A model generated the notes under the pieces. That model did not search any database and had not been told where the DNA came from. It worked only from the letters and a program-made list of their open reading frames with translations. Positions 43,516 to 52,296 of a DNA stretch of 64,000 nucleotides are shown here, piece after piece. The DNA comes from Planctomycetota bacterium (GTDB lineage Bacteria; Planctomycetota; UBA1135; GCA-002686595), in assembly GCA_021413885.1 (NCBI GenBank), contig JAIOPM010000013.1, positions 126,001 through 190,000 of the forward strand, in the 5' to 3' direction. Each line of letters starts with the position of its first letter. The first letter of the stretch is position 1. The position numbers and the translations under genes were made by a program.

Positions 43516-44847
43516 ATGCCCGCCAATCTCATTCGCTTGATCGTCGAAGACGGTGGACGACGGCGGTCGTTCCAGGTGACGCCCGGGTTGCTCTCGATCG
43601 GCAGCGGCGTTCAGGCGCAGCTCAAGCTCGGCGGGCCGTTGATCGCCGAGGAGCACGGGGAACTCGACATCGGATCCGACGGCGCGTTGCTGCGGATTCG
43701 ACCCGGCGCGCAGCTCGCGATGATCGACGGCAAGCCGCAGCGCGGTGAGGTCGCGATCGCGCCGAACTCGACGTTCGTGCTCGGCAGCGCGACGTTGACG
43801 TTGCGCTACGAGAAGGCGGTCGAGCCCGAGCTCGCGCCGCCGACGCCTCCGCCCGCGCCGCCGCCGAAGCGGACCGCCGCCGCGCGCCAAGCGCAGAAAC
43901 GCAAGAACGCCGACATCGTCGGTCGCACCAAGACGCGCAACGTCGGCACGTTCATCGCGGTCGGGATCATGTTGCTGTCGGGCGCGGGTTCGGCGTACAT
44001 CCTGCTCGATCGCAAGGCGCCCGCGCGCGAGGCCGTCGAAGGTCGCGGCGAGGCGCGGCTCGCCAAGGCGCGCGAGCATCGCGACCACGCGCTGTGGGAT
44101 CTGCTCGACGCCGATCTCGCGGCGTTGCCGAAGGACTTCGCCGCCGAGCCGAACGTGAAGGCCGAGGTGACGGCGTTGCGGGCCGAGCTCGCGAACGGCC
44201 GCGCGCTGCAAGCCGACCTGCGCCTCGACGAAGAGGCGAGCGTGTGGTTGAAGAACCAGGTCGAGAGCTTCGCCGCTCGTTACTTGCTCTCGCCGATGGA
44301 TCCCGGCGCGCCGCGCGCGTACGTGCGGCGGCTCGAGCAGTTCCTGCATCACTGGCCGAACCACTCGAAAGCGGAGTGGGCTCGCACCGAGCGCGCGCGC
44401 TTCGCATCCGTCGATCTCGCGGAGCCCGCGACGTGGGAGGAGACCAAGTTCGACGTGCGCGTGTTGACGCGCCAACCGGCGTGCCCCGAGTACGCCGACG
44501 CGTTCGCGCTGCTCGACGACTTCGCGAAGCGCGCGACCGACGAGGAGAGCGCCGAGCTCGATGCGCTGGTCGATCAACTGAAGAGCGAACGCCTCGCGTG
44601 GACGCTCGCGCGCCTCGAGCAAGCGAAGCGTGATCAGGACAACGGCCAACTCTCGGTCGCGTTCGAGTGGCTCGTCAACATCGGCGTGTACTGCGGCGAT
44701 CCGGCGCTCGAGAAGGTCGCGGCGGCGCGCATCCTCGGCTTCCCCGATTTGTTGTCGCGGATGATGGGGTACGAAACGTACCGACCGCTGACGTGGGAAC
44801 GCCTGATGGCGCAACCCGATCTCGCGGCGTGGTCGAAGGCGCGTTGA
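43516..44847 (+). CDS. FHA-like domain membrane protein
   Basis: 443 residues. Residues 1-100 form a forkhead-associated-like beta domain (LLSIGSGVQAQLKLGG, LIAEEHGEL, then IDGKPQRGEVAIAPNSTFVLG). The arginine that reads phosphothreonine in true FHA domains is not obvious, so phosphopeptide binding is doubtful. A Pro-rich, then Arg/Lys-rich linker leads to one membrane helix (about 144-162), and about 280 helical residues follow on the other side. N-in topology fits the basic linker. Function unknown: it could pass a cytosolic cue to the periplasm. The next gene (DUF4304) starts 20 bases on and may be co-transcribed. Confidence 0.65.
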   Translation: MPANLIRLIVEDGGRRRSFQVTPGLLSIGSGVQAQLKLGGPLIAEEHGELDIGSDGALLRIRPGAQLAMIDGKPQRGEVAIAPNSTFVLGSATLTLRYEKAVEPELAPPTPPPAPPPKRTAAARQAQKRKNADIVGRTKTRNVGTFIAVGIMLLSGAGSAYILLDRKAPAREAVEGRGEARLAKAREHRDHALWDLLDADLAALPKDFAAEPNVKAEVTALRAELANGRALQADLRLDEEASVWLKNQVESFAARYLLSPMDPGAPRAYVRRLEQFLHHWPNHSKAEWARTERARFASVDLAEPATWEETKFDVRVLTRQPACPEYADAFALLDDFAKRATDEESAELDALVDQLKSERLAWTLARLEQAKRDQDNGQLSVAFEWLVNIGVYCGDPALEKVAAARILGFPDLLSRMMGYETYRPLTWERLMAQPDLAAWSKAR

Positions 44848-44866
44848 CGCGCGGCGAGTCGAGCCC

Positions 44867-45496
44867 ATGGCGTCGTCGGTCACGCAACGCGCCGTGCAGC
44901 TCACGTCGAAGGCGGCCTCCGAGCTCGGCTTGAAGGCCGCCGGATTCCGTCGCCAAGGCATTCACTTCCACCGCCAGGTCGACGGGCTCTTCCACGGCGT
45001 GAACTTCCAATCCAGTCGTTGGGGCAGCGTCGCCTCCGGCAAGTTCACCGTGAACTTCTGCGTGTCGTCACCGACGCTCGTCGCCGTTCTCTACGGCACG
45101 AAGTTCCCGTCGAATCCGGGCGCAGCGCTCTTCCCGATCAACCAGCGCATCGGTGATTTCATGGAGCCGCGCCGCGATCATTGGTGGGAGGTCGACGAGC
45201 GCGCCGACGCGTCGGAACTCGCGCGCGAGGCTGCACGGTCGATCGTCGTGCTCGCTCCGACTTTCTTCGCGAGGTTCACGAGCCGCGCGGCAACTCTCGC
45301 CCTGCTTCGCTCCGGCAAAGGTCCGGGGCTGACGGCGGGACAGATACCGCTCGTTCAGGCCGTTCTCGCGGCGGAGTTCGGCGAGTTGGAGGACGCGCGC
45401 CGCACGCTCGAGGAGGCGCGCGCGTCGACCGACATCGCCGGCTTTCGCGCACACGTCGTCGAAGTCGCGCGTCGTCTCGGGCTCGAGCTCCCGTAG
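44867..45496 (+). CDS. DUF4304-containing protein
   Basis: 209 soluble residues. The opening LGLKAAGFRRQGIHFHRQ, then VNFQSSRWGSVASGKFTVNFC, is the signature of DUF4304, a small domain of unknown role seen in bacteria often as an orphan gene. The C-terminal third is helical (AVLAAEFGELEDARRTLEEA) and looks like a single TPR-like hairpin. No signal peptide. It starts 20 bases after the FHA-like gene without a ribosome site, and ends 14 bases from the convergent acyltransferase gene. Confidence 0.75.
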   Translation: MASSVTQRAVQLTSKAASELGLKAAGFRRQGIHFHRQVDGLFHGVNFQSSRWGSVASGKFTVNFCVSSPTLVAVLYGTKFPSNPGAALFPINQRIGDFMEPRRDHWWEVDERADASELAREAARSIVVLAPTFFARFTSRAATLALLRSGKGPGLTAGQIPLVQAVLAAEFGELEDARRTLEEARASTDIAGFRAHVVEVARRLGLELP

Positions 45497-45510
45497 CGCT
45501 CGTCGTCGAC

Positions 45511-46425
45511 TCAGCGCGCGCGGCGCGAGCGTTCGAGCGACCAGCGCGGTTGGTGCCACGCCCATTGTTCGGGCGTTTCGCGGATCCAGTGTTCGAAGAC
45601 CGACTGCAGGCGTTGCGTGAGTTCCGTGCGCGCGGCGGCGTGGGGGAGCGCGGCGTCGAGGAAGAGCGGCTTGTCGAACTTCAAGCGATAGCGCGAGCCG
45701 TCGGCGACACAGCGCGCCGGCAGGATCGGAACTTTCGCCGCGCGAGCGAGCGCAGCCGGTGCGGTCATCGCGAGCGCCGGTGCCCCGAAGAACGTCAGTG
45801 TCTCGCCGGCGAGGCGCCGCGGCGCGAGGTCCGCGAGCAGTCCGAGCACGCCGCCCTTGCGCAGGACTTCGAGCACGCGTCGCGGCGGCGCGTTCTGATC
45901 GATCGTCTCGACGCCGAGCGCGCCGCGCGTCCTCGTGAACCACTTCGCGATCGGATCGTTGGGCTTGTGCCGCGCGACCACGGCGCCGTCGAGGCCGCGC
46001 AGGCGCAACGCCGTCGCGAGCAGTTCCCAATTGCCGAGGTGAGCGGTCGCGATCAGGACTCCGCGGCCGGCGCGCGCGAGTTCTTCGACGTGGGAGTAAG
46101 AACGATCGAACTCGACGTGTTCGCGGATCCAACGCTCGACCGTCGCGCGCTTCTTCTCGCCGGTCGCCGCGCGCGAGAGCATCAGCCATTCGCGCACCAG
46201 CCGCGCGGTGTGCGCGCGGACGCCGCGCGCGATGCGGCGGTGATCGCCGGGGCCGAACGCGAGCTCGAGGTTCGCGCGCGTTTGCGCTTCGAAGCGCGAG
46301 AAGCGCGCGAGTTCGCTCGCGCCGCGCAGCGCGCCTTGCAGCAAGAACTCGGGCGCGAACTCGGCGGTCGCGGCGACCAGCTCGATCCCGCGCACCCGCG
46401 CCTTGCGCGTCCAACGTTCAGGCAC
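45511..46425 (-). CDS. LpxL/HtrB-type lipid A acyltransferase
   Basis: 304 residues of the lysophospholipid acyltransferase superfamily. The catalytic H-x4-E motif is AHLGNWELL; the FFGAPALAMTAPAALARAAK and AWHQPRW segments are family hallmarks. Members add secondary acyl chains to lipid A at the inner membrane. Unlike E. coli LpxL, it lacks a strong N-terminal membrane helix and has only a hydrophobic stretch near 20-35. GTG 46425 overlaps the end of the kinase gene by eight bases, so kinase and acyltransferase are translated together. This fits stepwise modification of one lipid A-core molecule. Confidence 0.85.
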   Translation of the reverse strand: MPERWTRKARVRGIELVAATAEFAPEFLLQGALRGASELARFSRFEAQTRANLELAFGPGDHRRIARGVRAHTARLVREWLMLSRAATGEKKRATVERWIREHVEFDRSYSHVEELARAGRGVLIATAHLGNWELLATALRLRGLDGAVVARHKPNDPIAKWFTRTRGALGVETIDQNAPPRRVLEVLRKGGVLGLLADLAPRRLAGETLTFFGAPALAMTAPAALARAAKVPILPARCVADGSRYRLKFDKPLFLDAALPHAAARTELTQRLQSVFEHWIRETPEQWAWHQPRWSLERSRRAR

Positions 46426-47632
46426 GGGAGAGCGCCTCGCGCGCGTGCGCGTCGTCGTGTCCGCGATCCGCGGTGAGGAACGGACGTTCGACACTCGAGC
46501 GGTCGAGCGCGAGACCGGTGCGCGCGAGCCAGCCGCGACGCTTCGGCCAGGCCGCGAGCGCGCGCGGCGCGACGAGAAAAGGTCGGCCGGTTGCGTCGAC
46601 GCGCAGATCCTGCGCGGCGAGTTCGGGGAGCCAGAGACCGCGATCGTGGAGTGCGCCGAGCAACGTCGCCGCCGCGCGCTCGCGTTGCATCGGCTTCGAC
46701 GGCGGACGCACGTCGTTCGCGAGCTCGAACGCCGCGCGCGTCTTCGCTCGGCGCAACAAGACCGCGGGCTTCGCGACCGCGAGCGCGTGCTCTTCGAGCC
46801 GCGCCGATGCGAGCCACGCGGCGACGACGTCCTTGGAGCCTCCTTCGACGACCGCGAAGTGTCGGCCTTCGACTGCGATCGCTTCGCGCGCGCGAGAGAG
46901 CTCGTCGACGACGCGCCGCGGAACTCCGTGACGCGCGAAGCCGCCTTCGATGCGCTCGACCGCGCTGCCCGCGCGCAACCAACGGCGTTCGCGCGCGGCA
47001 ACGATCTCGCGACGACGAGCGCGCGCGGCTCGATCGAGTTCCGCTCCCGTCGGCACGCGTCGCGCGGCGGAGCCGACGTTCGCGAGCCACGCTTCGAGCA
47101 ACGCGCGTCGCGCGGCGAGAGGCGCGCGCTCGCGCAGCGCCGCTTCGAACGAGACGACGTCGCGCGCGAGACGTGCCGGGTCGGGTTTCGCGGCGCGACG
47201 CGCGGCGTGGAAGTCGATCAACGCGATCTCGTCGCGCTCGCCGACGAGCACGTTGCCCGGGTGGAGATCGGGATGATCGATCGCGAGCTCGAAGAGCCGC
47301 CCGAGCGCCGCGCCCAGCTCGCGAAACGCGGCGAGCGCGGGCACATCACCGGCTTCGAGACGCTCGGCCAAGGTTCGCCGGCCGGGCAGGTGCTCGCTCG
47401 CGACCTCGAAGCCGCGCCCGCGCCGTACGACGTCGAGCGCTCGCGGCACCGGCAATCCCTCGGCGCCGAGGAACGCGAGCAACTCGAACTCCCGCGCCGC
47501 GCGGCGGCGATCGAGCAAACCGGCGAGGCGGCCGGGGCTCTCGAAGCGCTTGACGACCCGCGCGGATCCGCGCGCGTCGACGTCGACGCGCACTTCGCGC
47601 GCGCGGCTCCGCTTGAGCACGGTGCGTTCCAC
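46418..47632 (-). CDS. Double kinase-fold protein, WaaP/Kdo-kinase type
   Basis: 404 residues. The N-terminal half is a lipopolysaccharide-kinase domain with a complete catalytic loop (DHPDLHPGNVLV) and metal motif (ALIDFHAA). After a helical linker, the C-terminal half repeats the fold in weaker form (AVAKPAVLLRRAKTRAAFEL, then LHDRGLWLPELAAQDLRVD), where the catalytic loop lacks an evident Asn and the acidic metal residue. I read it as an active plus a degenerate kinase lobe. Members phosphorylate Kdo or heptose in lipid A-core. GTG 47632 follows TAGGAT by six bases. It begins an operon with the LpxL-type gene. Confidence 0.75.
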   Translation of the reverse strand: MERTVLKRSRAREVRVDVDARGSARVVKRFESPGRLAGLLDRRRAAREFELLAFLGAEGLPVPRALDVVRRGRGFEVASEHLPGRRTLAERLEAGDVPALAAFRELGAALGRLFELAIDHPDLHPGNVLVGERDEIALIDFHAARRAAKPDPARLARDVVSFEAALRERAPLAARRALLEAWLANVGSAARRVPTGAELDRAARARRREIVAARERRWLRAGSAVERIEGGFARHGVPRRVVDELSRAREAIAVEGRHFAVVEGGSKDVVAAWLASARLEEHALAVAKPAVLLRRAKTRAAFELANDVRPPSKPMQRERAAATLLGALHDRGLWLPELAAQDLRVDATGRPFLVAPRALAAWPKRRGWLARTGLALDRSSVERPFLTADRGHDDAHAREALSRA

Positions 47633-47706
47633 GGCGCCATCCTATGCGAAGAGCTCGCACGCGACGCTTCGGTCGGAGCGAGGCGAGCCCTAGAATCCGG
47701 CGCGCC
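47633..47706. promoter_or_regulatory. Divergent promoter region of the lipopolysaccharide genes
   Basis: Leftward, TAGGAT (47644-47639) lies six bases from the kinase GTG at 47632. Rightward, TAGAAT (47691-47696) lies ten bases from the LptF-type TTG at 47707. Both predict very short leaders. The 74-base gap has no other structure that I recognise; a common regulator could act between the two. Confidence 0.5.
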
Positions 47707-48771
47707 TTGACGCTCTTCTTCTACATCCTGCGCCAGCTCGCGTTCGGCGTCGTGCTCGCCGTGTGCGGGATGTTCTTCATCGCGATTCCCGGCGTCGCGG
47801 TCACCGCGCTGCACAGGCTCGGCGGCGGCGGACTCGGACTGTTGGTCGGCTACATGCCGCTCGTGTTGCTCGACCTCGTGCCGTACTTGTTGCCGATCGG
47901 CTTCCTGCTCGCGGTGACGTCGACGTACGGACGGCTCGCGGCCGACAGCGAATGGACCGCGATCCGCATGTCGGGCGCGAGTCCGTGGCGTTCGTTCGCG
48001 CCGGCGCTCGCCGTCGCGGTGGTCTGCAGCGCGTCGCTCGTGTACCTGCAGCACTACGTCTCGCCCGAACTCTCGTACAAGAAGCGCGAGTACTTGAAGG
48101 ACGCGGTGGTCGAGGGCTTCAAGGAGCTCTCGCCGGGCCAGACGGAACTCTCGATCGGCCAGTTCTACTTGAACGCGCCGTTCCGCGACGGCAACACGTT
48201 CCACGAAGCGTTGATCCACGTCCCCGCCGGCGACGAGCGCGCCGATCGCACGATCCTCGCCGACACGGTGCAGATCTCGGTTGCCGGCATGAAGGTCACG
48301 ATCCGCATGACCAACGCGCGCACGGTCTACGGAACGCAGGACACGACCGTGGGCGCGCCGACGTTCGTGCTCGACGTCGACGAGCTCCTCCAGACCGATC
48401 GCAAGGTGAAGTCGTCGTGGCGTTTCCTGCCGACGCCGGAACTGCGCGCGGCGATCGCGCGCGGCGAGATCCCGGAGAAGGACATCGCGTACGCGCATTA
48501 CGAGGTCCAAGCGCGTTGGGCGCTCGCGTTGACGCCGTTGCTCTACCTGTTGCTCGGCCTGCCGACCGGCCTGTTGATGAAGAGCAGCACGCAGCTCGGT
48601 TCGTTGGCGGTCGCGGTCGCGTTCGCGCTCGTCTACTACATCCTCTCGATGCGCATCTCGAAGTCGTTGGCGCAGGAAGGCGCGGTGCACGTCTACCTCG
48701 CGGCGTGGACGGTGCCCGTCGTCGGCGCGTTGATCGGCGCGTGGCTCTGTCGGAAGGCGTACCGACAATGA
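47707..48771 (+). CDS. lptF: LptF/LptG-family permease subunit 1
   Basis: 354 residues: three membrane helices (about 5-25, 45-70, 95-115), a periplasmic beta-jellyroll, then three more (about 275-345). FFYILRQLAFGVVL at the start and EWTAIRMSGASPWRSFAPAL, the coupling-helix region, mark the YjgP/YjgQ family. With LptG it forms the permease that lets the ATPase LptB pull lipopolysaccharide from the inner membrane. TTG 47707 is chosen because it begins the first helix and follows TAGAAT by ten bases; an ATG 21 codons earlier adds an Arg-rich tail unlike the family. Subunit letters are assigned by gene order only. Confidence 0.85.
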   Translation: MTLFFYILRQLAFGVVLAVCGMFFIAIPGVAVTALHRLGGGGLGLLVGYMPLVLLDLVPYLLPIGFLLAVTSTYGRLAADSEWTAIRMSGASPWRSFAPALAVAVVCSASLVYLQHYVSPELSYKKREYLKDAVVEGFKELSPGQTELSIGQFYLNAPFRDGNTFHEALIHVPAGDERADRTILADTVQISVAGMKVTIRMTNARTVYGTQDTTVGAPTFVLDVDELLQTDRKVKSSWRFLPTPELRAAIARGEIPEKDIAYAHYEVQARWALALTPLLYLLLGLPTGLLMKSSTQLGSLAVAVAFALVYYILSMRISKSLAQEGAVHVYLAAWTVPVVGALIGAWLCRKAYRQ

Positions 48772-49883
48772 GGCTCTTCCACGCGACGCTCGGCGGGCAT
48801 CTCGATCGCTATGTGGCGCGGCTGTTCGTCGCGTCGTACGCGACGGCGTTGTTGTTGGTCGTCGGGCTCGCGGTGATCTTCGACCTGACGGCGAACCTCT
48901 CGTACTTCGAGAGCTGGTCGGACGGGACGCAACCGAGTTCGTGGCTCGTCGCGCACTACTATCTGCTGAACGCGCCGTTCGTGTTCCTGCAGGTCGCGCC
49001 GTACGTGACGTTGACCGCGGGGTTGTTCACGTTGTCGCGTTTGACGAAACACAGCGAGTTGACCGCCAGCCTCGCCGCCGGCGTCAGTTCGCATCGCACG
49101 TTGCTGCCGATCCTCTTCGGCGGGACGCTCGCGGCCGCGGGCATGTTCGGCTTGCGTGAGTACGCGACCGCGAACCTCGGCGAACGGCGCGACGCGCTGC
49201 GCGATTACCTCGAGAACCAACGCGTCGAACCGGTCTTCGAGAACGTCTGGGTCCGCGATCAGGCCGGCAACCACGCGCGCATCGCGGAGTTCCGTCCGCA
49301 GTCGAAGGAGTTCGGCACGTCGGAGATCCGCGGGCTGCTCGCGGTGATGAAGTCGAGCGGTGCGTGGACGCGCATCACGGCCGAGCGCGCGTTGTGGCAA
49401 CAGCACGGCGATCACTGGGGTTGGCTCCTGGTCCACGGCGAGCGCGAGATCGTCGAGCGCAAGGCGTCGCGCCAAGGCGTGCTGTGGCTCGAGGACATCT
49501 CGATCCCGCCCGAGGACATCGAACTCTGGATCAAGGGCCGCGCGCACGCGATGGAGCTCTCGTTCACCGAGGTCAACGCGCTGCTCGCGCGCGATCCGGA
49601 CAACGCGGCGTTCCAGACGCTGCTGCAATACCACCTGACGTTCCCGCTCGCGAACTTGGTGCTCTTGCTCGTCGCGTTGCCGTTCATGGTCGGTCGCGAG
49701 CGCGGGAGGGCGATCGAGGGCGTGATGCTCGGACTGCTCTGCTGCGTGTTCTATTTCTGCGCGGAGTTCATGTCGCGCGAGCTCGGGGTCGAGGGCGTGC
49801 TCTCGCCGCTGCTCGCCAGTTGGCTCCCGATCCTGCTGTTCGGCAGCCTCGGCCTCGCGCTCTTCGACTCGATGCGCACGTGA
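48768..49883 (+). CDS. lptG: LptF/LptG-family permease subunit 2
   Basis: 371 residues with the same three-plus-three helix layout. LDRYVARLFVASYATALLL opens it, SELTASLAAGVSSHRTLLP is the coupling region, and the middle jellyroll contains RAHAMELSFTEVNALL. The ATG overlaps the stop of the preceding gene as ATGA, the expected tight coupling for a stoichiometric heterodimer. No LptB, LptC or LptA is in the window. Together with the acyltransferase and kinase next door this marks a lipopolysaccharide locus. Confidence 0.85.
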   Translation: MRLFHATLGGHLDRYVARLFVASYATALLLVVGLAVIFDLTANLSYFESWSDGTQPSSWLVAHYYLLNAPFVFLQVAPYVTLTAGLFTLSRLTKHSELTASLAAGVSSHRTLLPILFGGTLAAAGMFGLREYATANLGERRDALRDYLENQRVEPVFENVWVRDQAGNHARIAEFRPQSKEFGTSEIRGLLAVMKSSGAWTRITAERALWQQHGDHWGWLLVHGEREIVERKASRQGVLWLEDISIPPEDIELWIKGRAHAMELSFTEVNALLARDPDNAAFQTLLQYHLTFPLANLVLLLVALPFMVGRERGRAIEGVMLGLLCCVFYFCAEFMSRELGVEGVLSPLLASWLPILLFGSLGLALFDSMRT

Positions 49884-49897
49884 CGCCGCTCGGCGGC

Positions 49898-49924
49898 TAC
49901 CATGCGCCGACTCTCGACGGAGGA
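49898..49924 (+). promoter_or_regulatory. TACCAT element and GGAGGA ribosome site
   Basis: TACCAT (49898-49903) and a strong GGAGGA site nine or ten bases before the ATG at 49934 give this gene an ordinary leader of about 24 bases. It is one of the clearest Shine-Dalgarno sites in the window. Confidence 0.4.
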
Positions 49925-49933
49925 TTCGGTCCC

Positions 49934-50818
49934 ATGTTGGTCGCGCGCACGTTGTTCACGCTCTTCGCCGTCGCGCCGTTCGCCCTCGCGGACGGTCGCC
50001 AGGATTTCGAGGCCTCGCTCGCGAAAGCGCAGAAGCTCGGCGACGCCGGCAAATGGGCCGACGCGCGCAAGGCGACGTTCGCTTCCTTGCAAGAGCACGA
50101 CGGACAGGCGTACGTCCGCGAGCACCTCGACGACGTCAAGGCGTTGCTCACCCGTTCGTTCGTCGAGATCGCGTGTCCGCCGCGCAAGCTCGACGACGTG
50201 CTCTGCGGCGAAGTCGTCGCGTACGACGCGAAGAAGGGCGACATCGAGCTGCGCTACAAACAGACGAAGCCCAAGGGCAAGGATGCGAAGTCCGCGGAAC
50301 CGTTCCCGTGCGGCGACTTCGAAGTCCGGGCCGCCGACCACGACCTGATCGTGCCGTTCGTCGGCCCGTACACGGCGGAGTTGCGGGGCTCGGCGTTGGG
50401 CTCGCTCGATCCGTTCGTGCGCGTGGCGGTCACTTCCGGCGAGCGCTACGAAGTCGCGCTCCGCAGCGGCAATTCGTCCCAGATCCTCCACTACCGCGGG
50501 GATCGAGCCGGCGCCTCGGTCGCCGGCTGCACGGACATCGTCAACTGCGCCCGTCCGTACGTCATCAAGGTCGTCGTCGGGAAGGCGACCCTCGAGGCGT
50601 ACTTCAATGGCAAGCGCCTGCTGTCCGCCGGCCACGAACTCGACGATTTCGGCCGCCTCGGTTTCCGCGATCTCTTGGGCCTCGAGGAGATCCGCGTGTC
50701 GGGCAAGGTCGACGTCGCGTGGGTCGACGAGCGGGTCAAGGCCGCGAACGACGAGTGCCGCTCCAAGGTCGAGAAGGAGTACGACGTCTCCCACGACCTC
50801 CCGAAGTGGCTGCAGTGA
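49934..50818 (+). CDS. Secreted protein with ConA-like beta domain
   Basis: 294 residues, function unknown. A signal peptide (VARTLFTLFAVAPFALA, cut near residue 20) is followed by about 60 helical residues (ASLAKAQKLGDAGKWADARK), then a beta-rich domain. PYTAELRGSALGSLDPFVRV, QILHYRG, YVIKVVVGKATLEAYFNG and DFGRLGFRDLLGLEEIRV have the spacing of a concanavalin A-like/LamG sandwich; that fold call is tentative. Cysteines occur in a pattern that would allow a disulfide. It precedes the TPR lipoprotein and may belong to the same envelope module. Confidence 0.6.
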   Translation: MLVARTLFTLFAVAPFALADGRQDFEASLAKAQKLGDAGKWADARKATFASLQEHDGQAYVREHLDDVKALLTRSFVEIACPPRKLDDVLCGEVVAYDAKKGDIELRYKQTKPKGKDAKSAEPFPCGDFEVRAADHDLIVPFVGPYTAELRGSALGSLDPFVRVAVTSGERYEVALRSGNSSQILHYRGDRAGASVAGCTDIVNCARPYVIKVVVGKATLEAYFNGKRLLSAGHELDDFGRLGFRDLLGLEEIRVSGKVDVAWVDERVKAANDECRSKVEKEYDVSHDLPKWLQ

Positions 50819-50928
50819 CATCGGAGGCGCTTCTGAGCGAGCGTCGGTCGGCCGAGAGTCGCGCTTCGTCCGCGTCGCGCGGGAAGGATTGGACGCTTGG
50901 GACGTCCTCGGGTACATCCGAGCCTCCC

Positions 50929-52191
50929 ATGCAACGTCCCTCGCCGATCCAACGCTCCCTCGTCCGTTCCTGTGCCGTCGCCGCCGCCTTCGCGCTTGCC
51001 GCTTGTGCGTCGAGCGGTCCTAAGGAGGAGAAGGACGAGGTGCTTGCGCTGATCGAGCACGGCAAACACGGCGAGGCCGTCCGCGTGGCGGAGGAGCGGG
51101 CTCGCCAAGCGCCCGACGACGCCAAGGCGCGCGAGGACTACCGCCTGGCTTCGGTCGCGCTGCTGCTCGAGAAGTGCCGTCGGGCCTGCTTCGAGGACCG
51201 CGACGACGAGGCCCTCGAGTCCGTCACCCAGGCGCGCGAGCTCGCGCCCGGCGATCGGATCGTCGAGGGCTGGTACCAGAAGATGCTGAGCAAGCTCGCC
51301 GACCGCGCCCGCGGCCAGGCGATCGAGGCCCACGCGTCCGACAACCTCGAGCTCGCCAAGCAGAAGTACGACGAGGCGATCCGCTACGAGCCCGACGACC
51401 TGCGCGCCAAGGACGGCGCGGCGCAGGTGCTGCTCCAGATGAACTTCCGTGCCGGGATGGGGGAGGCCTACTACCGCGAGGGAGCGCAGGCGCTGTCGGC
51501 CTACTTCCTCCACGAAGCGCGCTCGTTCTTCGCCTACACGATCAAGTACCAGCCCAGGAACGACCGCGCCGCCGAGCGCAAGGGCGAGGTCTCGACGATG
51601 CTCGCCGAGGACCGCGTCGCGATCGCGACCGATCTCGAGGCGCGCGGGTTCTACGCGGCGGCCGAGAACGAGTACCGCATCGCGCTGTTGGTCGAGCCGA
51701 CGCTGCCGGCGGCGCTCGACGGCCGCAACCGTGCGTCGCGCGAAGCCAAGGCCGCCGAGATCCTGGCCGAGGTCGACCGTCTGACGCGCAAGAAGCGCTT
51801 CGACGAAGCGCGCGCGCTGCTGCAGGCGAACCGCGACGCGACCGAGGCTCAGAAGGAGAGCTTCGAGAACGCGCTCGCCGACATCGAGGATCGCGAACTC
51901 GAGTCGCTCTACGAGATCGCGGTCGGCTTCCAGTCGGACGCGCGCTACCTCGATGCTCGCGACGCGTTCGAGACGCTGCTCGGCCGCGCGCAGTACTACA
52001 AGGATGCGATCACGCGGAAGGAAGTCGTCGAGGGCTTCATCCAGGGAGCGGCGGACACGTACGCCAAGGCGCTCGCCGCGACCACCGACGAAGACAAGAT
52101 CTCGCTGCTGCGGCGGACCGATCTCTACTGGCCCGACTACAAGGACGTGCGCGAACGCTTGAAGGCGCTCGGCGCGAATTCGCGGCCGTAG
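50929..52191 (+). CDS. TPR lipoprotein
   Basis: 420 residues. A lipoprotein signal with lipobox LAAC (Cys26) is followed by about nine TPR-like helix pairs, for example GKHGEAVRVAEERARQAPDD, LELAKQKYDEAIRYEPDD, FYAAAENEYRIALLVEPTLP and KRFDEARALLQANRDA. No catalytic domain. TPR lipoproteins of this size act as assembly scaffolds at the outer or inner membrane. TACATC ten bases before the ATG is a possible promoter. It lies just upstream of the TPR-ExbB-ExbD operon and could supply an outer-membrane partner to it; that link rests on position only. Confidence 0.8.
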   Translation: MQRPSPIQRSLVRSCAVAAAFALAACASSGPKEEKDEVLALIEHGKHGEAVRVAEERARQAPDDAKAREDYRLASVALLLEKCRRACFEDRDDEALESVTQARELAPGDRIVEGWYQKMLSKLADRARGQAIEAHASDNLELAKQKYDEAIRYEPDDLRAKDGAAQVLLQMNFRAGMGEAYYREGAQALSAYFLHEARSFFAYTIKYQPRNDRAAERKGEVSTMLAEDRVAIATDLEARGFYAAAENEYRIALLVEPTLPAALDGRNRASREAKAAEILAEVDRLTRKKRFDEARALLQANRDATEAQKESFENALADIEDRELESLYEIAVGFQSDARYLDARDAFETLLGRAQYYKDAITRKEVVEGFIQGAADTYAKALAATTDEDKISLLRRTDLYWPDYKDVRERLKALGANSRP

Positions 52192-52296
52192 TAGTCGACG
52201 CGGAATCCCGCGCGAGTCTTCGCGCAACACGCGCGCTCGTCGGTGGTCTGCGGACTGCGGCGAGCGCGCGGTCGCTTGTCGAAGTCATACAAACTT

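Noticed and set aside
47644-47706. N-terminal extension of the LptF-type protein from ATG 47644
   Set aside because: It adds 21 Arg-rich residues before the first helix and covers the TAGAAT element; TTG 47707 fits the family better.
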